Shown: positions 7,662 through 9,853 of the stretch, in pieces
Position numbering within the stretch: position 1 is the first letter of the stretch
Layout: every line of letters starts with the position of its first letter
NCBI GenBank assembly: GCA_003563455.1
Contig: PWRV01000251.1
Span: 1-9,853 of the forward strand
Direction of reading: 5' to 3'
Length of the DNA stretch: 9,853 nucleotides
DNA from: Thioalkalivibrio sp.
GTDB lineage: Bacteria > Pseudomonadota > Gammaproteobacteria > Ectothiorhodospirales > Ectothiorhodospiraceae
Notes under the pieces: model-generated
What the model saw: only the letters and a program-made list of their open reading frames with translations
The model's database searches: none
What the model was told of the DNA's origin: nothing
Translations under genes and position numbers: made by a program

Positions 7662-8138
7662 ATGCTCAGACTGGATCGCCGATGTTGCGCCCCCGCCGCC
7701 GGGACCGCGCAGGTAGCGCTCAGCCTGCCGTTCGAGACACGGCAGCGGAGCCGCTTTCGGGCGGTGCTCGACAATGGGACCGAGGTGGCGGTAATGCTGC
7801 AACGCGGCCAGATCCTGCGTCACGGCGAGTACCTGTGCGGACCCGGTTCTCCGGTGGTCCGGGTGGTGGCGGCTCCGGAGCCAGTCAGCGAGGTCCGATC
7901 GTCGGACCCGCTGCTGCTGATGCGAGCCAGCTACCATCTCGGCAACCGGCATGTGCCGCTGGAGTTGGCATCGGGCGCGCTGCGCTACCTGCACGATCAT
8001 GTGCTCGACGACATGGTCCGCGGCCTCGGCCTGACCGTGACCACGGACCGGCGACCGTTCGAACCCGAGGCGGGGGCCTATGCCGGGGGCGGGCACGCAC
8101 ATGCGCACGAACACCGTCATCATCACCATGCGCACTGA
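7662..8138 (+). CDS. ureE: Urease accessory protein UreE (nickel metallochaperone)
   Basis: UreE is a dimeric nickel carrier that hands Ni2+ to UreG during urease activation. It has 158 residues. The N-terminal peptide-binding domain spans about 1-70 (FETRQRSRFRAVLDNG, LQRGQILRHGEYL). The C-terminal metal-binding domain follows, with YHLGNRHVPLE, which carries the conserved interface His of the family, then LRYLHDHVLDDM. The last 14 residues, HAHAHEHRHHHHAH, contain nine histidines, a Klebsiella-like tail that binds extra nickel; many UreE proteins lack one. ATG 7662 is 5 nt after the ureC stop with only a weak ribosome-binding site, so coupling to ureC is likely. The 3' end, which encodes the His tail, overlaps the ureF start. 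Confidence 0.96.
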   Translation: MLRLDRRCCAPAAGTAQVALSLPFETRQRSRFRAVLDNGTEVAVMLQRGQILRHGEYLCGPGSPVVRVVAAPEPVSEVRSSDPLLLMRASYHLGNRHVPLELASGALRYLHDHVLDDMVRGLGLTVTTDRRPFEPEAGAYAGGGHAHAHEHRHHHHAH

Positions 8139-8829
8139 GGCCGCGCAGCCGCACGGCGACCCGCGGACCGCGCGGCGGCGCCTGTGGCAGCTGATCAGCC
8201 CGACTCTTCCGGTCGGGGCCTACAGCTATTCCACGGGTCTGGAGTACGCGGTGGAGGCGGGCTGGGTGAGCGATGCCGACGCCGCCCGGGACTGGATCGC
8301 AGCGCAGGTATTCAACCTGCACGCGCGGGTCGACCTGCCGGCGCTGATACGACTGCATGCGGCCTGGGAGGCAGGCGACATCGCGGGGGTCGAACGCTGG
8401 AACGACTGGCTTCGCGCGGCCCGCGAGACGGCGGAACTGCGTGCGGAGGACTTGAGCCAGGGCCGGGCGCTCGCCCGCCTGCTGACCGATCTCGGTCTCC
8501 CGGTTGCCGAAGGCTGGGCGCGCCGCGACGACGCCTGCTGGGCTACGCTGTTCGCACTCGCCGCGGCGGCGTGGCATATCCCGCCGGACGAGATGCTGGA
8601 CGGCTACCTGTGGTCGTGGTGCGAGAACCAGGTCGCGGCGGCGGTGAAGCTGGTGCCGCTGGGCCAAACCGACGGGCAGCGCCTTCTGGCGCATCTGTCC
8701 GGTTGTCTTTCCGGGGCCGTGGACATCGCGCACGGTCTCGGGGACGCGGATCTCGGTGGCAGCCTCCCGGGCGTGACGTTGGCCTCGATGCGGCACGAAA
8801 CGCAATACAGCCGATTGTTCCGAAGCTGA
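8128..8829 (+). CDS. ureF: Urease accessory protein UreF
   Basis: UreF is an all-helical protein that binds UreD and UreG in the activation complex and gates GTP-dependent nickel delivery. From ATG 8128 it has 233 residues, near the usual length of about 225-240. Family landmarks are LWQLISPTLPVGAYSYSTGLEYAV near the N-terminus, written in two parts as LWQLISPTLPVGAYSYS and TGLEYAV, then LPAL near residue 70, and a C-terminal ASMRHETQYSRLFRS, which is strongly conserved. The start is unsure. ATG 8128 overlaps ureE by 11 nt, while in-frame ATGs at 8101 and 8080 would give larger overlaps and non-family N-terminal residues. None has a clear ribosome-binding site, so reinitiation after ureE is likely. 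A 15-nt gap leads to ureG. Confidence 0.95.
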   Translation: MRTEAAQPHGDPRTARRRLWQLISPTLPVGAYSYSTGLEYAVEAGWVSDADAARDWIAAQVFNLHARVDLPALIRLHAAWEAGDIAGVERWNDWLRAARETAELRAEDLSQGRALARLLTDLGLPVAEGWARRDDACWATLFALAAAAWHIPPDEMLDGYLWSWCENQVAAAVKLVPLGQTDGQRLLAHLSGCLSGAVDIAHGLGDADLGGSLPGVTLASMRHETQYSRLFRS

Positions 8830-8844
8830 CAGGAGAAGGTCCAG

Positions 8845-9453
8845 ATGGCATCACAGGCGCTCAGGGTCGGGGTCGGCGGGCCGGTGGGATCGGGCAAGAC
8901 CGCGCTGGTCGAGGCGCTGTGCCACAGGCTGCGCGATCGCTATCAGCTCGCGGTGGTCACCAACGACATCTACACGCGCGAGGATGCCGAATTTCTGACC
9001 CGGCGCGAGGCGCTCGATCCCGGCCGGATCATCGGGGTCGAGACCGGCGGCTGCCCGCATACCGCGATCCGCGAGGACGCATCGATGAACCTCGCCGCCG
9101 TGGATGACCTCGAACAGCGTCTCCCCGGGCTCGAACTGGTTTTCGTGGAGAGCGGCGGCGACAACCTCTCCGCCACCTTCAGCCCCGAGCTCTCCGATCT
9201 CACGCTGTACGTGATCGACGTCTGCGCCGGCGACAAGATCCCGCGCAAGGGCGGGCCCGGCATCACCCGCTCCGACCTGCTGGTGATCAACAAGATCGAT
9301 CTCGCCGAGGGCGTTGGCGCCTCGCTGGAGGTGATGGAACGGGACAGCCGCCGCATGCGCGGCGAGCGCCCTTTCGTGTTCACGAATCTGCGGACCGGAC
9401 AGGGGCTGGACGAAGTCGTCACCTTTCTCGAGCGCGAGGGTCTGTTCAGGTGA
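8845..9453 (+). CDS. ureG: Urease accessory GTPase UreG
   Basis: UreG is a SIMIBI-class GTPase whose nickel-bound dimer, with UreD and UreF, delivers nickel to UreC on GTP hydrolysis. It has 202 residues, typical for the family. The P-loop GPVGSGKT spans residues 12-19. The metal-binding Cys-Pro-His motif is at 70-72 (GGCPHTAIREDASMN), followed by FVESGGDNLSATFSPELSD, the segment CAGDKIPRKGGPGI, and the guanine-specificity motif NKIDLA. AGGAG at 8831-8835 stands 9 nt before ATG 8845. It is the last gene of the urease cluster in view; no convincing rho-independent terminator follows. Confidence 0.98.
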   Translation: MASQALRVGVGGPVGSGKTALVEALCHRLRDRYQLAVVTNDIYTREDAEFLTRREALDPGRIIGVETGGCPHTAIREDASMNLAAVDDLEQRLPGLELVFVESGGDNLSATFSPELSDLTLYVIDVCAGDKIPRKGGPGITRSDLLVINKIDLAEGVGASLEVMERDSRRMRGERPFVFTNLRTGQGLDEVVTFLEREGLFR

Positions 9454-9493
9454 GCAGGTGCAGGGCTGCACGGGCGCCGGCGGAGGGAAGTGC

Positions 9494-9522
9494 TTGCCGG
9501 GGGTGTGTGCGCAACCTATGAT
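9494..9522 (+). promoter_or_regulatory. Candidate sigma70 promoter upstream of the DUF2934-like gene
   Basis: TTGCCG (9494-9499, 4 of 6 to the -35 consensus) and TATGAT (9517-9522, 5 of 6 to the -10 consensus) are separated by exactly 17 bp. Transcription would start near 9529, leaving a leader of about 60 nt. It lies in the 134-bp gap after ureG, which has little else of note, and would let the next gene be expressed separately from urease. Confidence 0.5.
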
Positions 9523-9587
9523 CGAATGGAAGGCAGCGCGAAACGTTGTCGCATTGACTGATGCAGGTAACCGAGGGGGAAAAGCGA

Positions 9588-9853
9588 ATGGCCAAAGAAC
9601 CGAAGAAGAAGGTAACCAAGCCCGTGGCGGCGTCCGAGGCCGCACCGACGAAGAAGCCCGCGCCGGCAAGGAAGGCTCCTGCGGCAAAGTCCGCAAAGCC
9701 GGCCGGGACGTCCGCGAAGAGGCCTGCGGCGAAGCCCGCGGCTCCGCGGAAGACGGCCGCGACCGCCAAGGCCCCGGCAGCGTCGCGCACCCGCAAGGCT
9801 GCGGCGCCGACTGCGGTGAGCCCGGAACAGCGCTACCGGATGATCCAGGACGC
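9588..9853 (+). CDS. Lys/Ala/Pro-rich histone H1-like protein with probable DUF2934 domain, 5' part (3' end outside window)
   Basis: The frame opens at ATG 9588 behind a purine-rich GAGGGGGA (9573-9580) and stays open to the window end, giving 88 complete codons. Residues 1-75 are low-complexity, made of Lys, Ala, Pro, Arg and Thr with recurring KPA/KAPA/RKA blocks. They form a basic, disordered tail of the kind found in bacterial H1-like or AlgP-type proteins that may bind nucleic acid. Near residue 78 the composition changes to SPEQRYRMIQDA, which matches the opening of the short DUF2934 domain (typically ISPEERYRMI followed by an Ala/Tyr-rich helix). Function is unknown; DNA or RNA binding is inferred only from charge. 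It is probably not part of the urease system. Its Ala/Lys/Pro codon pattern also opens a long frame on the opposite strand, which I regard as an artefact. Confidence 0.8.
   Translation, partial: MAKEPKKKVTKPVAASEAAPTKKPAPARKAPAAKSAKPAGTSAKRPAAKPAAPRKTAATAKAPAASRTRKAAAPTAVSPEQRYRMIQD

Noticed and set aside
9458..9471. GTGCAG-GG-CTGCAC hairpin just after ureG as an operon terminator
   Set aside because: The stem is short with a two-base loop (or 5 bp with four) and there is no T-run after it.
9446..9796. Minus-strand frame of 116 codons rich in Ala, Gly and Phe
   Set aside because: It mirrors the Lys/Ala/Pro-repeat coding sequence on the + strand, which has a ribosome-binding site, a promoter match and a recognisable domain start.

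Overview
This is a GC-rich proteobacterial chromosome segment. All genes lie on the + strand and are tightly packed. The layout, protein sequences and codon use suggest a gammaproteobacterium, possibly near the Ectothiorhodospiraceae/Chromatiales (for example Thioalkalivibrio-like). That placement is inferred from general likeness, not from a search.

Left region (1-4072): the 3' part of an MltF-like lytic murein transglycosylase, then ppsA (phosphoenolpyruvate synthase) and ppsR (the kinase/pyrophosphorylase that switches PpsA off and on). The ppsA ribosome-binding site overlaps the transglycosylase stop codon. ppsR starts with GTG inside the last codons of ppsA. The three genes therefore look like one transcription unit, with PpsA and its regulator translationally coupled.

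Middle and right region (4073-9453): a complete urease cluster in the order ureD-ureA-ureB-ureC-ureE-ureF-ureG. UreABC form the nickel enzyme that hydrolyses urea. UreD, UreF and UreG assemble the dinickel centre, and UreE (with a His-rich tail) delivers nickel. All metal-site and catalytic residues I checked in UreC are present, as are the P-loop and CPH motif of UreG. The short gap before ureD (4073-4198) carries two perfect GCACC-N5-GGTGC inverted repeats, the NtrC enhancer pattern. About 90-110 bp further on there is a good -24/-12 (sigma54) promoter match, so the operon is very probably nitrogen-regulated through NtrC and RpoN. No urea transporter genes are in view.

The one break in this compact operon is a 197-bp gap between ureA and ureB. 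It holds a 110-nt imperfect palindrome with 29-nt arms (27 of 29 paired) around two overlapping, mutually exclusive small hairpins, flanked by an 8-bp direct repeat. It looks like a dispersed palindromic intergenic element (REP/MITE type) that landed in the operon, or an RNA-level control or processing element.

Right edge (9454-9853): a 134-bp gap with a plausible sigma70 promoter, then the 5' end of a gene with a Lys/Ala/Pro-rich, histone H1-like N-terminus leading into what looks like a DUF2934 domain, cut by the window end. I found no tRNA or rRNA gene, insertion sequence, CRISPR array or prophage gene. Apart from the regulatory DNA and the ureA-ureB element, the window holds well-known genes.
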